From: JAWXCH01 sp034440595
GTDB lineage: Bacteria; Planctomycetota; Planctomycetia; Pirellulales; JALHPA01
Length of the DNA stretch: 5,158 nucleotides
NCBI GenBank assembly: GCA_034440595.1
Contig: JAWXCH010000200.1
Coordinates: 1 to 5,158 of the forward strand
Reading direction: 5' to 3'
Made by a program: the position numbers and the translations under genes. This document shows, piece after piece, positions 1-5,158 of the stretch (position 1 is the first letter of the stretch; the number at the start of each line of letters is the position of its first letter). Below the pieces are notes generated by a model, which saw nothing but the letters and a program-made list of their open reading frames with translations, made no database searches and was not told the DNA's origin.

Positions 1-190
1 ACACGTATAAGATCAGGTCTACTTCTGAATCGGTCAATGTTCGCTCTGCCGCCAGCAGTTCTTCCACTGCCGCGTATAATTCATACCAATCAGGATAGTC
101 GCACTCCCATTCACCGGAATACCCTTCATCAGGATCACGCTGTTTTGCCCAGCAGCGAAACTTAGCCACTTCATTTTCGAGATTGCTCAT
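1..190 (-). CDS. Hypothetical acidic protein, N-terminal 63 residues (runs off the left edge)
   Basis: The minus strand is open from an ATG at 188-190 to the window edge, giving 63 residues with no stop, so the C-terminus is missing. The peptide starts MSNLENEVAKFRCWAKQRDP and is rich in Asp, Glu, Trp and Tyr (for example GEWECDYPDWYELY at residues 26-39). It looks soluble and alpha-helical towards the edge (AVEELLAAERTLTDSEVDLI). There is no signal peptide or membrane segment. An AAGGA lies about 11 bases before the ATG, an acceptable ribosome binding site. The start is only 44 bases after the stop of the preceding gene, which suggests co-transcription. I do not recognise the family and propose no function. 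The coding call is fairly firm because of the open frame, the ribosome site and a non-random composition. Confidence 0.66.
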   Translation of the reverse strand, partial: MSNLENEVAKFRCWAKQRDPDEGYSGEWECDYPDWYELYAAVEELLAAERTLTDSEVDLILYV

Positions 191-234
191 GGATCCCAAT
201 ATCCTTAATCTCTGAGCCGCAACTATTCCAGGCG

Positions 235-906
235 TCACGCCATCTTTTGCCCAGGAGCGACTTCCGAATACGTCGCTCGCATCACAATGCTGACCTCGCC
301 GTCCGCCAATTCTGGCTCGGTTCCGTTCGGCCCGCGGTAGCGCCGGACAAAGTCCAGTAGCTTCTCGTGGAGACTGTACGCCGTTAGTACATCTATACCG
401 CGTGTCAACTCAATGGGGACATTGCTTGGATCGATCTGCGTACGCAGTTTGTTTTGTACGGCGAGTTGCAACGCAAATACTCGCGATGAATTGCAGACTG
501 TCAGCCATAGCGAGAAAGGGCGATACAGGTGGTCGACACTCCCCCGCATATCCCAAATAAAGTTTGATTGCTCATTCCGGAATTGCTGATACGCTTCGAT
601 CAATGCGTCGACCGATTCGCCTCGATCCAGTAACTCGGCGATTTGTCGCTCTCGTCGCAGTAGTTCCAGTTGGATGGCCTCCGGTCGGCGTTCGGCCAGA
701 TGATTTTCGAGTTCAATGCGCAGGCTATCATCCAGCGGATTGGAACGGATAAGAGGCGCACGCTCATTCTCGTATTGGTCAGCCTCCATGCTAATGAACA
801 TTCTCTGCAATCGCAGACGCTCCGCAGCATCCATCCCAAGAAAATCCGCCGCGTCGCCGAGTTTCCAGCCGGCCGCTTCGAGTGCTTTGCGTTTTTCGGT
901 TTCCAT
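235..906 (-). CDS. Hypothetical protein, 223 aa, with antitoxin-like N-terminal motif
   Basis: The frame runs from an ATG at 904-906 to a TGA at 235-237. A GAGG sits about five bases before the ATG and supports this start. Residues 5-30 (KRKALEAAGWKLGDAADFLG, then MDAAER) resemble, from memory, the short leader of many HigA/Xre-type antitoxins with the pattern K-R-x-x-LEAAGW-x-x-G-x-x-x-x-FLG-(L/M). I see no canonical helix-turn-helix after it. Residues 60-112 are strongly charged and probably helical or coiled (EAIQLELLRRERQIAELLDR). Residues 113-190 are mixed, with aromatic residues (SNFIWDMRGSVDHLYRPFSLWL). There is no signal peptide or membrane helix, so it is probably cytoplasmic. It lies 99 bases after the 1006-1515 gene and 44 bases before the next one. 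No toxin gene is adjacent. Function is unknown. Coding is supported by length, ribosome site and a plausible protein composition. Confidence 0.75.
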   Translation of the reverse strand: METEKRKALEAAGWKLGDAADFLGMDAAERLRLQRMFISMEADQYENERAPLIRSNPLDDSLRIELENHLAERRPEAIQLELLRRERQIAELLDRGESVDALIEAYQQFRNEQSNFIWDMRGSVDHLYRPFSLWLTVCNSSRVFALQLAVQNKLRTQIDPSNVPIELTRGIDVLTAYSLHEKLLDFVRRYRGPNGTEPELADGEVSIVMRATYSEVAPGQKMA

Positions 907-1005
907 GTTCGCCTCGAAATCGATGCTTTTTGTTGCGTGTTTCTTCCGCTGGGCATTCTAATCGACCGTCATCACCTTCATGGTCGGCGGAGCGTTTTGA
1001 GCGTT

Positions 1006-1515
1006 TTACGTCCCCGGAACTAAAATTATTCTGGAGTGTTTTGCTTCCACTTCCTCCGTCAGTTCTTTCTTGTCTGCGTCTGCAGGGAATGGGTCGGAGC
1101 GTTTGACCCCATGAAAGACGGCATTGCCCCCCTTGTCGAAGATGCGGAGCTCGAGCCAGAGCCGCGCGCCGTCGTGTTTGGGCGTCCAATTGGTCCCATC
1201 GTGAAAAATTGCCCTGTCGATACGTACAAGCGTCGTCGGTTCCGCGATTGCCGAGATTTGATTTTTGCCTTTGTCTGAGACCACGGAGAGTCTGAACATG
1301 TATTGGTGGGAAGGATCGCCGGGGTGATCGATTTTGTAGAGCGCGCAGGTCTGCCCTTTATCAAATCGCCATTCGACACTCGTCGCGTCCATCAAGTCGG
1401 CGACATAGGAGGGCGCATTGGGAAAACGGTTGCGCTCTCTGTCGATCCAGTACATCAAAACCGCGAAGGCCAATGTAATCGCCAGTGCGAAAGCTATCAC
1501 TGTCGATCGCTGCAT
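1006..1515 (-). CDS. Hypothetical single-pass membrane-anchored protein, 169 aa
   Basis: I choose the ATG at 1513-1515, which is preceded by AAGGGG seven bases upstream. An in-frame ATG at 1591-1593 would add 26 residues, but it lies inside the -35 box of a good promoter (1564-1593), so it cannot be translated from that transcript. The protein ends with a TAA at 1006-1008. Residues 4-24 (STVIAFALAITLAFAVLMYWI) form one hydrophobic helix followed by a basic and acidic stretch (DRERNR). This is a signal anchor or uncleaved signal, and the remaining 145 residues probably face the periplasm. That domain looks beta-rich (QYMFRLSVVS at 71-80, RLWLELRIFD at 118-127) and ends in a charged helix (KKELTEEVEAKH). 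It has a single cysteine, at position 57. I recognise no named family. It is the first gene after the promoter and may be co-transcribed with the 235-906 gene. Confidence 0.74.
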   Translation of the reverse strand: MQRSTVIAFALAITLAFAVLMYWIDRERNRFPNAPSYVADLMDATSVEWRFDKGQTCALYKIDHPGDPSHQYMFRLSVVSDKGKNQISAIAEPTTLVRIDRAIFHDGTNWTPKHDGARLWLELRIFDKGGNAVFHGVKRSDPFPADADKKELTEEVEAKHSRIILVPGT

Positions 1516-1563
1516 AGAACGCCCCTTGGAATAGAAGTTGTTGGCTGCCGAGTAACTGGAAGC

Positions 1564-1593
1564 ATTATACCGTAGGCTAAGGTCCGGCATCAA
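1564..1593 (-). promoter_or_regulatory. Sigma70-type promoter upstream of the 1006-1515 gene
   Basis: On the minus strand there is a perfect TATAAT at 1564-1569 and a TTGATG at 1588-1593 as the -35 box (four of six matches), separated by 18 bases. Transcription would begin near 1557, leaving a leader of about 40 bases before the ATG at 1515. The -35 box overlaps one arm (ccggcat, 1584-1590) of a 7-bp inverted repeat whose other arm is atgccgg at 1613-1619. That could be an operator, but this is speculative. The promoter position argues for the short start of the downstream gene. Confidence 0.6.
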
Positions 1594-1688
1594 ACGATTT
1601 TAAGGCCAAACAATGCCGGTTGTTGAGCGTCATGAAAAGTCCATAAACCGGACGCTATTGCGTGCCGGCTGACAGTGCTCATTGGGCA

Positions 1689-1892
1689 CTACGCCACAGG
1701 CAGCGGCGTATCGAGCGGCAACTGCGTATCCAGCGGCTCGGTGGCCAGGTCAACCTCCCGTCGCCGGCCTTGGTCTTCGACTTCGATCACCCCGCGGCGT
1801 TTTTTGACGCGGTCGATGAACTCCATATCGGCCTTTGGGCGGTGATAGAGCCAGGCACCGGTCTGTGCATCCAGGCAGACCAGCCCATCGCG
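1689..1892 (-). pseudogene. C-terminal remnant of an unidentified protein
   Basis: In the minus frame beginning at 1892, 67 open codons read RDGLVCLDAQTGAWLYHRPK, then a charged stretch (EFIDRVKKRRGVIEVEDQGRRREVD is centred at about 1770-1820) and a Pro/Leu-rich tail, ending in TAG at 1689-1691. The composition is protein-like, but there is no start codon with a ribosome site. The frame is closed upstream by a TAG near 1944-1946, and the adjoining gene-like start (1893-1999) is in another frame. LDAQTGAWLY recalls a beta-propeller (PQQ-like) strand, too short to assign. I read it as the tail of a gene that has lost its front by deletion or frameshift. It may or may not belong with the neighbouring fragment. 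Confidence 0.4.
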
Positions 1893-1999
1893 AATGGAAG
1901 CTGCCCGAACAGCCAGTACCCGCGATAGACGGAATACCGACTACAATAGGTGCCGAGAAAGTTGGCCAGGACGCTGTTGAGGACGCGGCGTGTGGGCAT
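1893..1999 (-). pseudogene. N-terminal fragment of a planctomycete-type paralogous protein (GYWLFG family)
   Basis: From an ATG at 1997-1999 the minus strand encodes MPTRRVLNSVLANFLGTYCS followed by RYSVYRGYWLFGQL. From memory this resembles the start of a family of planctomycete paralogues carrying NFLGTY-x-SRYS-x-Y-x-GYWLFG. After about residue 34 the frame becomes unprotein-like (PFAMGWSAWMHRP and on to a TGA at 1787-1789), whereas the plausible reading moves to another frame (the 1689-1892 fragment). No Shine-Dalgarno sequence precedes the ATG; the bases before it are tttagtgtag. The intact family is much longer as I remember it. The most economical reading is a broken copy, truncated and joined to unrelated or frameshifted coding sequence. 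No function is known to me for the family. Confidence 0.5.
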
Positions 2000-2047
2000 C
2001 TACACTAAACGGCTCTAGTGGCCGCGTATTTTGGCCTGTAAAAATTG

Positions 2048-2311
2048 CTACGGGCTCTGCCCAGCCACCCAACCCGAGAACGCACCAGAGGTATACTCTG
2101 ATGACGGATTGTCGCTGACAACCTTGCAAATATGCACGCCCAGCTTCGCCGCGCCGTAGCCCTTGACGTAGCCGACACCACGGTCCAAGAACGGATGGTT
2201 TGACTGATGTTGCGTTGAGACGCCGGGGCCTGAGTTCGATAATTGAGAATCTGGCATTGCAATTACCAGCCAGGCAAGGACCACCAACAGAGGCACGATT
2301 CGCCAACTCAT
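2048..2311 (-). CDS. Small predicted secreted or membrane-anchored protein, 87 aa
   Basis: The frame runs from an ATG at 2309-2311 to a TAG at 2048-2050. A run of six G ends five bases before the ATG and can act as a ribosome binding site. The N-terminus MSWRIVPLLVVLAWLVIAMP has one basic residue followed by a hydrophobic core, typical of a signal peptide or signal anchor. No clear A-x-A cleavage site is visible. The mature part is Gly/Ser-rich with a single Cys at about residue 62 and includes GVGYVKGYGAAKLGVHICKV. Codon choice in the second half (GGC TAC GTC AAG GGC TAC) looks like a real gene. Two longer or similar overlapping minus frames are Arg- or Leu-rich and less convincing. It starts 111 bases after the stop of the 2423-3838 gene. 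No family is recognised. Confidence 0.5.
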   Translation of the reverse strand: MSWRIVPLLVVLAWLVIAMPDSQLSNSGPGVSTQHQSNHPFLDRGVGYVKGYGAAKLGVHICKVVSDNPSSEYTSGAFSGWVAGQSP

Positions 2312-2422
2312 GATACCCCCCAGTTTTCAGTGGATGAGACAGATTTGGTACTTCTTCCAGTCTAGAACTGCCGAGAACTATATGCAACTTCCTCGCTAAA
2401 ATTCCCCGATGCGTCTTACATT

Positions 2423-3838
2423 TCACCGTATACAACACTTCTTAAACTTCTTTCCGCTACCGCACGGGCAGGGGTCGTTGCGGCCGACGCGCTCGCTGCG
2501 GACGATGGGTTCCGATACGGGTTCGTAGTCTTCCGGTTCGTGATCGAACTGATTGCGTGACAACGAGCGATTAAAGGAGTTGGTAAACTGTGCAAGCCCT
2601 TCTTCCGAGGTCATGTCGTAGCCCGCCTCGGTGCCCGAAATAAAGAACGACTTGGCCATGCCGAAATTTTTAGGATCTGACATCTTCCGCTTCAAATTGT
2701 CGACCAGCCCGTCCGCCGTCAAAACTTCGACAATCGCCTTGGCGGAGGGCAATTGGTAGACGCGGTCGACAAATTCCCAGAACCGAGCCAGTTCATCGAT
2801 GATGACCGGTGCCGAATCGGCTAACGTTGAGACCTTTCGCGGCACAAAATCAAACAGATACTCCTCAATGCTCTCCGGCGTCATCTGATCGACCACTTCA
2901 CCGAGATGACTGATGCCGAAATTCAGTAGCGAATAGACCCAGTTGACGTAGTTATGTCGCTCGATGATTTGCTGCCCCTCGGGGGAATCGGAAAACGCCT
3001 CACAGGCTTTGTCGTAGTACGCCCGTGCCGCGTCGTAGTCAGTGTCGCCGTCTAGGAATATGTCGCGATCGGAGAATATTCCGCGGCCCTCTCGCAGCAG
3101 AATTTGTTCAGTGGAGTTAAACGGGTGCTCTGGCATTTCCAGCCCCAGGCCCTCCACACCAAGTTCCTCTCGCACCGCGTTCCAATCTCCGCACAGCATG
3201 TGGTCTATCATGTTGGCGGCAAAGGCGCGCTCGATTGCTTCGGCGGCTTCTACGGCCTGAAGGTCGCATAACTCTGCTAACAATGTCGTATTGAAGCGAA
3301 TATCGATTTCCGTGTCGCCGCGGGCGCTGGCCATCATTGCAGTCAAAGATGCAACGATGCGCTGGCGCAAAGCCGGATAGTATTCGGCCACACGTCGCAT
3401 CCCGCAGATGGCGATGGTACGATTGGTCTGGCTTTCATTTTGATCGCAGGCGAAGTGCTCTAGCTGCTCTACCGCTGGTTCCCCGATCTTGCCGAATACG
3501 TGCGGCACTTCATTGAATACCCAGTCGTCGTAATCATCCGGCAACCCACGCAACATATCCAAAAGCGGTTGCACGGCTGCGTCGGCCTTCATGTCGCCGA
3601 GAGTCCGCCAGGCGAGGACTGGCAGCATGTCGGCATCCTCGGTTTCTGCCAAGTCCGGCTCTGTAGGCCAGTTAGGATCTGGCCATTTTTGCATGATGTC
3701 GATCAAGCCAGGCACGTCTTCTTGCGAAATGCGACAGGCCGTCACGTAATAGCCTTCTATCTCTTCCCAGTCGGGCAAGGTATTGGGGCTTCCCGCTTCA
3801 ATCAAGCGCTCGATCAGCGATGAATTTTGACTTGTCAT
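2423..3838 (-). CDS. SEC-C motif protein with helical-repeat N-terminal half (DUF1186-like), 471 aa
   Basis: The frame runs from an ATG at 3836-3838, preceded by AAGGAAG six bases upstream, to a TGA at 2423-2425. Residues 70-215 look like HEAT-type helical repeats (MLPVLAWRTLGDMKADAAVQ; HVFGKIGEPAVEQLEHFACD; LLAELCDLQAVEAAEAIERA). The phrase around 185-212 resembles DUF1186 proteins. Residues 290-425 form a second helical region with conserved-looking phrases (TPESIEEYLFDFVPRKVS; DPKNFGMAKSFFISGTEAGY). After an acidic linker (431-447) the protein ends in a SEC-C motif, GRNDPCPCGSGKKFKKCC, with Cys457, Cys459, Cys468 and Cys469 as zinc ligands. SEC-C is the zinc-binding tail of SecA and is found on many otherwise unrelated proteins, where it probably mediates protein or ribosome contacts. 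No catalytic residues are visible. It is probably cytoplasmic, with its own promoter, and its partner is unknown. Coding and the motif are certain; the DUF1186 assignment is tentative. Confidence 0.92.
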   Translation of the reverse strand: MTSQNSSLIERLIEAGSPNTLPDWEEIEGYYVTACRISQEDVPGLIDIMQKWPDPNWPTEPDLAETEDADMLPVLAWRTLGDMKADAAVQPLLDMLRGLPDDYDDWVFNEVPHVFGKIGEPAVEQLEHFACDQNESQTNRTIAICGMRRVAEYYPALRQRIVASLTAMMASARGDTEIDIRFNTTLLAELCDLQAVEAAEAIERAFAANMIDHMLCGDWNAVREELGVEGLGLEMPEHPFNSTEQILLREGRGIFSDRDIFLDGDTDYDAARAYYDKACEAFSDSPEGQQIIERHNYVNWVYSLLNFGISHLGEVVDQMTPESIEEYLFDFVPRKVSTLADSAPVIIDELARFWEFVDRVYQLPSAKAIVEVLTADGLVDNLKRKMSDPKNFGMAKSFFISGTEAGYDMTSEEGLAQFTNSFNRSLSRNQFDHEPEDYEPVSEPIVRSERVGRNDPCPCGSGKKFKKCCIR

Positions 3839-3891
3839 GTGAGACTTCCTTGCGCGTGAACCAGATTTTGGATTCTAACCAGCTTCTGGTT

Positions 3892-3920
3892 GTTCTACCG
3901 ACGATTGCGGCATTTGACAA
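3892..3920 (-). promoter_or_regulatory. Candidate sigma70-type promoter of the SEC-C protein gene
   Basis: On the minus strand TTGTCA (3915-3920, five of six matches to the -35 consensus) and TAGAAC (3892-3897, four of six) are separated by exactly 17 bases. Transcription would start near 3885, about 47 bases before the ATG. The preceding tRNA terminator at 3952-3993 makes an independent promoter here necessary. A second possible -10, TAGAAT at 3872-3877, has no convincing -35. A small palindrome (aaccag-ctt-ctggtt, 3877-3891) lies at the expected start of the transcript. Confidence 0.42.
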
Positions 3921-3951
3921 CAAAGAATTGCGACAGATTCCCCCCGCGCAA

Positions 3952-3993
3952 CAAAAAACCCTTGTGCCGCAAATTGTTTGCAACACAAGGGTT
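3952..3993 (-). terminator. Intrinsic terminator after the initiator tRNA
   Basis: Arms of ten bases, 3957-3966 (aacccttgtg) and 3984-3993 (cacaagggtt), are perfectly complementary. Inside them is a second 5-bp stem, gcaaa-ttg-tttgc (3969-3981), separated by a two-base internal mismatch on each side. On the minus strand the stem ends in GGGTT, continuing a run of six T (3953-3958), then G. It begins seven bases after the tRNA 3' end, so it terminates the tRNA transcript and insulates the next gene. Confidence 0.87.
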
Positions 3994-4000
3994 CAATGAA

Positions 4001-4074
<74 letters not shown>

Positions 4075-4081
4075 ACAGAAA

Positions 4082-4111
4082 AGGACACACGGCCAATCGA
4101 CCATGCGTCCT
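4082..4111 (-). other. Hairpin in the 5' leader of the initiator tRNA precursor
   Basis: In the minus-strand RNA, bases from 4111 to 4101 (AGGACGCAUGG) pair with those from 4092 to 4082 (CCGUGUGUCCU). This gives an 11-bp stem with two G-U pairs and an eight-base loop. The stem opens about three bases after the predicted transcription start and closes seven bases before the tRNA, so it takes up nearly the whole leader. It may affect RNase P processing or protect the 5' end. The pairing is seen; any role is inferred. Confidence 0.55.
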
Positions 4112-4120
4112 GGTAACAGC

Positions 4121-4148
4121 ATTATATCGGCAGGGCGGCCGGTGTCGA
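4121..4148 (-). promoter_or_regulatory. Promoter of the initiator tRNA
   Basis: On the minus strand a perfect TATAAT lies at 4121-4126 and TCGACA (five of six matches to TTGACA) at 4143-4148, with a 16-base GC-rich spacer. Transcription would start near 4114, about 40 bases before the tRNA. The near-consensus boxes fit a highly expressed stable RNA gene. Confidence 0.74.
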
Positions 4149-4220
4149 GGGGTAGAAAATCATGCCGAGCTGCGGTTTTATGCAGTTGGAGCGTGTGGCT
4201 ACGGAATGTTTGCCGGTTGT

Positions 4221-4248
4221 GCCGCGGATGGGCCGCGGATGGGCCGCG
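4221..4248. repeat. Short 11-bp tandem repeat
   Basis: The unit gccgcggatgg occurs twice in perfect tandem (4221-4231 and 4232-4242), followed by a partial third copy (gccgcg, 4243-4248). It lies in the gene-free stretch 4075-4432. Apart from the tRNA promoter, leader and terminal hairpins, I see nothing else there except an 11-bp direct repeat, gagcagtagag, at 4335-4345 and 4358-4368. The short frames crossing the region have unprotein-like composition. Confidence 0.6.
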
Positions 4249-4386
4249 TATCAGCGTTTTAGATTGGTTGGTCATTCATCGTCTTCTTGCACTTTCCCCT
4301 CACCCGCCGCTTGGGCGTCGGCCACGCTGCGCGAGAGCAGTAGAGCAGGTGAAAGTTGAGCAGTAGAGTATCACCAAGGACGCACT

Positions 4387-4421
4387 CCTCTAAAGAGGCA
4401 TGGCTGGGCAAGCCAGCCGTG
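4387..4421 (-). terminator. Two tandem hairpins after the Ldh gene; possible terminator or dispersed palindrome
   Basis: The first hairpin pairs 4399-4407 (catggctgg) with 4413-4421 (ccagccgtg) over a five-base loop (gcaag), a 9-bp stem with one G-T pair. Directly beyond it is a smaller palindrome, cctctaaagagg (4387-4398). They begin 11 bases after the stop codon of the oxidoreductase. No T run follows on the minus strand, so this is not a classical intrinsic terminator. It could be a transcript-end stabiliser or a dispersed palindromic repeat. Confidence 0.4.
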
Positions 4422-4432
4422 GTACCCAGCGG

Positions 4433-5158
4433 CTAAACAAGCGGAACCGGCACGTTCAGCTTCTCTGCCAGCGTCGTGAGCTGCCGCCAGTTGCCGTCGT
4501 CCAGTGGTATGCCGTCTTTGCTATGCTGCGCCAGCATGCGACGTTCAGGGTCACCGGGTAGCAATATCTCTTCGCAACCATCTACGCGTGGGCAATCGCG
4601 GACAAAGCTAAGCAGGCAGCGAACCTCATCGGCAAAGTGTGCTCCGCCGCCGAGGTGTTCAGGATCGATGACCTGTATGAAGACACAGTTACCGTTTTGG
4701 TTGATCGGTATTTCGCGAATGCACGCACCGCCGGATAGTGCGCCGGCAAAGATTTCGACCATCAGCCCCAGTCCAAAACCTTTGTAGGCCTGATCGCCTC
4801 CCATCGGCAGAATTGTGCCCGGTGGATTGCCGTACAGCGTGTTGGGGTCGGTGGTCGGTTGGCCGTTGCTATCCAGCAGCCAGCCAGGGGGACAGCTCTG
4901 TCCGGCAAACTTGCGCACGCGGACTTTTCCTTCGGCGGTGGCACTGGTGCCAATGTCGAGTACTAACGGACCATCGTCAGCCGGCGCTCCAAATGCGATC
5001 GGGTTCGTCCCTAGTCGTGGTGCTTTGCCCCCTGGTGGCCCAACACGCCGCGCGTGCCCGTGCGTATTGACCATGACGATCGAGACCATGCCAGCGGCAG
5101 CGATCAGTTCACAGTATTCCCCCAGCCGGCCAATATGCGCCGAGCGGATGAGCGTACC
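4433..5158 (-). CDS. Ldh-family NAD(P)-dependent oxidoreductase (malate/L-lactate dehydrogenase-like), C-terminal 241 residues
   Basis: The minus frame is open from the right edge to a TAG at 4433-4435. The ATG at 5087-5089 is internal, since the 23 codons before it already match the family (HIGRLGEYCELIAAAG). The protein belongs to the Ldh_2 family (malate, L-lactate, ureidoglycolate and related 2-hydroxyacid dehydrogenases), which oxidise a 2-hydroxyacid to a 2-oxoacid with NAD(P) in the cytoplasm. Diagnostic stretches are HIGRLGEY (window residues 8-15), GGKAPRLGTNPIAFGAP, the Gly-rich GGDQAYKGFGLGLMVEIFAG, and the C-terminal EILLPGDPERR...DGIPLDDGNWRQL. Family members have about 330-360 residues, so about 100 N-terminal ones, including catalytic residues, lie outside. 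The substrate cannot be decided. It is separated from the tRNA gene by about 360 bases and is not in its transcription unit. Confidence 0.93.
   Translation of the reverse strand, partial: GTLIRSAHIGRLGEYCELIAAAGMVSIVMVNTHGHARRVGPPGGKAPRLGTNPIAFGAPADDGPLVLDIGTSATAEGKVRVRKFAGQSCPPGWLLDSNGQPTTDPNTLYGNPPGTILPMGGDQAYKGFGLGLMVEIFAGALSGGACIREIPINQNGNCVFIQVIDPEHLGGGAHFADEVRCLLSFVRDCPRVDGCEEILLPGDPERRMLAQHSKDGIPLDDGNWRQLTTLAEKLNVPVPLV

Noticed and set aside
670..1106. Several overlapping plus-strand frames opposite the two hypothetical genes
   Set aside because: Their composition (Arg, Ser and Cys rich) is typical of antisense shadows, and the minus-strand genes have proper ribosome sites.
1516..1593. 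Upstream ATG at 1591-1593 extending the membrane protein by 26 residues
   Set aside because: It lies within the -35 box of the promoter, lacks a ribosome site, and would bury the signal anchor; the ATG at 1515 has AAGGGG correctly spaced.
1662..1928. Plus-strand open frame of 88 codons
   Set aside because: It mirrors the minus-strand remnants, which have the more protein-like composition; no ribosome site or recognisable motif.
1941..2438. A 165-codon minus-strand open frame overlapping the end of the SEC-C gene and the small exported protein
   Set aside because: It is Arg-, Leu- and Cys-rich without domain structure, has no ribosome site, overlaps the SEC-C gene end, and competes with a better frame (2048-2311) that has a signal-like N-terminus.
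4162..4359. Plus-strand 65-codon frame in the gene-free stretch
   Set aside because: It runs through the tandem repeat, with low-complexity Ser/Arg-rich sequence and no ribosome site.

Overview
The window is a chromosomal segment of moderate GC, probably from a planctomycete of the Pirellula/Rhodopirellula kind. That assignment is an inference from memory. It rests on a fragment resembling a planctomycete paralogue family (Y-x-SRYS-x-Y-x-GYWLFG), the N-terminal pattern of one hypothetical protein (LEAAGW-x-x-G-x-x-x-x-FLG), and a tRNA without an encoded CCA. Every gene I support lies on the minus strand, so biological order runs from high to low coordinates.

Right end, 4433-5158: the last two thirds of an Ldh-family NAD(P)-dependent oxidoreductase (malate/L-lactate dehydrogenase-like) whose start lies beyond the edge. 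Two short hairpins follow its stop codon. Then 4075-4432 is gene-free apart from an 11-bp tandem repeat and a strong promoter with a TATAAT box. This promoter drives a solitary initiator tRNA-Met (4001-4074), which has a hairpin leader in front and a good intrinsic terminator behind (3952-3993).

Middle, 2423-3920: a 471-residue protein with its own candidate promoter. It has a helical-repeat N-terminal half and a C-terminal SEC-C zinc-binding motif. Downstream is a small predicted secreted or anchored protein (2048-2311). The stretch 1516-2047 holds two out-of-frame coding remnants (1689-1999) and a promoter.

Left, 1-1515: a row of three hypothetical genes, possibly one transcription unit. 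They are a single-pass membrane protein (1006-1515), a 223-residue protein whose first 30 residues look like the start of HigA/Xre-type antitoxins (235-906), and the first 63 residues of an acidic protein running off the left edge. A TATAAT promoter at 1564-1593 probably serves this row.

I found no defence island, CRISPR array, intact mobile element or clear new multi-gene system. The most interesting item is the initiator tRNA: it departs from the bacterial consensus at A29-U41 and C72, and nearly its whole 5' leader can fold into a hairpin.
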